Shown here: positions 13,780-14,651 of the stretch, in pieces
Position numbering within the stretch: the first letter of the stretch is position 1
Layout: every line of letters begins with the position of its first letter
Origin: DASWIV01 sp036397475
GTDB lineage: Bacteria > JAJVIF01 > JAPKYR01
Reading direction: 5' to 3'
NCBI GenBank assembly: GCA_036397475.1
Contig: DASWIV010000377.1
Coordinates: 1 to 14,651, forward strand
DNA length: 14,651 nucleotides
Translations under genes and position numbers: made by a program
The notes under the pieces: generated by a model
Database searches by the model: none
Told to the model about the DNA's origin: nothing
The model's input: the letters and a program-made list of their open reading frames with translations, nothing else

Positions 13780-14651
13780 GTGGATTATGCGTTAATCCTA
13801 TCCGGTGGAAGCGGAACCAGGCTGTGGCCACTATCGAGAATTTCCCATCCAAAGCACCTGATCTCGCTGGCTGGAGCTGAGCCACTTCTAAGCCAGACTC
13901 TCCATCGCCTCGATGGATTAATTCCGCCGGAGCGAAGGTTCCTGATTACGGTACCCGAGCAGGCGCCACTGGTGCGCGATATGGCTCGTGACAGGGCGGT
14001 CGGGATCATAATCGAGCCTGTCGGCAGGAACAATTTACTCCCGATGGCACTCGCCACGAAAATGATTTACGACCGCGATAAAGACGCGAATATTATTTTT
14101 CTCCCGTGCGACCATCACATTAACCACCCAGATAAATTAAGGCAGGCTTTGAAATCGGCACTGAAAGCCGCTGGCGCGGGATATTTGGCGACGTTGGGAA
14201 TTCCGACAGCTCATCCTGAGCCGCATTATGGCCATGTCAAAAAAAGTTTTGAGATAACAAAATTGCGAACTGGCGAGATGAAAGCGTACCAGGTCGAAAA
14301 ATTTCACGAGAAGCCTCCACAGGAAATCGCGGAGCGATATACAGGTGATGAATCGTGGTTCTGGAATGGCGGAATCTTTATTTTCTCCGCCGCGACAATG
14401 CTCTACCACATTGAAATACACCAGCCTCAGTTGTATGAAATTATCACCGAAGTTGACCAGGACCTCAGGAAGCCGAATCCTGCTTTGAAAAAACCTGTAA
14501 TCGACTGGACAGGTTATGACCTCATATTGAACGCTTACACAAACCTGCCTGAAAATCTCAAGACAAGCATTGACTACGCAATCATGGAAAAGGCGGACAA
14601 GGTGGCGACAATTCCGGTCGAGATGGGATGGAGCGATCTCGGTGGATTCGG
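13780..14651 (+). CDS. Mannose-1-phosphate guanylyltransferase, C-terminus cut by window edge
   Basis: The enzyme makes GDP-mannose from GTP and mannose-1-phosphate in the cytoplasm, a donor for surface polysaccharides and protein glycosylation. The open frame has 290 codons to the right edge, of roughly 350-360 expected for the single-domain form. The start is GTG 13780 with AAGGAG at 13765-13770, nine bases upstream. Motifs are the nucleotide-binding GGSGTRLWPLSR (9-20), LPCDHHI (108-114, usually LPSDH), FHEKP (175-179), WNGGIFIF (195-202), SIDYAIMEKA (263-272) and GWSDLGGF (283-290). It is probably a ManC/Man-1-P guanylyltransferase. Whether a C-terminal isomerase domain follows cannot be seen. 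It has its own promoter and is separated from the pilin by a terminator. Confidence 0.93.
   Translation, partial: MDYALILSGGSGTRLWPLSRISHPKHLISLAGAEPLLSQTLHRLDGLIPPERRFLITVPEQAPLVRDMARDRAVGIIIEPVGRNNLLPMALATKMIYDRDKDANIIFLPCDHHINHPDKLRQALKSALKAAGAGYLATLGIPTAHPEPHYGHVKKSFEITKLRTGEMKAYQVEKFHEKPPQEIAERYTGDESWFWNGGIFIFSAATMLYHIEIHQPQLYEIITEVDQDLRKPNPALKKPVIDWTGYDLILNAYTNLPENLKTSIDYAIMEKADKVATIPVEMGWSDLGGF

Overview
The window looks like a stretch of bacterial chromosome of moderate GC content carrying core metabolism, cell-wall synthesis and a few lineage-specific lipoproteins. I see no phage, transposase, rRNA or tRNA gene and no CRISPR array. Lipoprotein signal peptides, diaminopimelate and peptidoglycan genes and an Flp-type pilin indicate an ordinary walled bacterium. 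Two paralogous secreted lipoproteins of a family I cannot name suggest an uncultured, poorly sampled lineage. I cannot place the phylum from this sequence alone.

Layout. Positions 1-6714 are read on the minus strand. In transcription order they hold a large secreted lipoprotein (6714-4828), a TPR lipoprotein (4810-4157), an intrinsic terminator, dapA (4050-3166), a small membrane protein (2967-2629), a class-IV aminotransferase fold protein (2450-1578), lipA (1553-666) and a membrane-anchored protein that runs off the left edge (661-1). A divergent intergenic region (6715-6892) separates these from a plus-strand pair: a 77-residue membrane protein with no visible ribosome binding site (6893-7126) and a large radical SAM protein of the TIGR03960 type (7151-9151). 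An AT-rich gap (9152-9471) contains a candidate promoter, a very strong Shine-Dalgarno sequence, a 13-codon reading frame and a hairpin. Next, again on the minus strand, lie a decayed lipoprotein gene (10094-9472), a small membrane protein, an 80-bp inverted repeat, ddl (11533-10595) and murC (12973-11567). After a 480-bp gap the plus strand carries an Flp/Fap-type pilin (13454-13627) with promoter and terminator, and the first 290 codons of a mannose-1-phosphate guanylyltransferase, cut by the right edge.

How the genes fit together. DapA supplies the diaminopimelate/lysine branch, MurC starts the peptide stem of the muropeptide and Ddl makes its D-Ala-D-Ala terminus, so three cell-wall steps are encoded, in two separate units. 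LipA makes the lipoyl cofactor. The guanylyltransferase makes GDP-mannose for surface glycans. The lipoproteins and pilin are envelope proteins.

Most worth a second look: (1) the decayed lipoprotein gene, where a conserved Trp codon is TAG and two frameshifts follow, recognisable because its intact paralogue is 3 kb away; (2) the 80-bp inverted repeat between ddl and the next gene, whose arms each contain a smaller palindrome kept by compensatory changes; (3) the Shine-Dalgarno/anti-Shine-Dalgarno element at 9350-9397; (4) the class-IV aminotransferase whose PLP lysine is Asn; (5) an apparently leaderless gene with a perfect extended -10. None of these proves a new system; they are the places where the sequence departs from routine.
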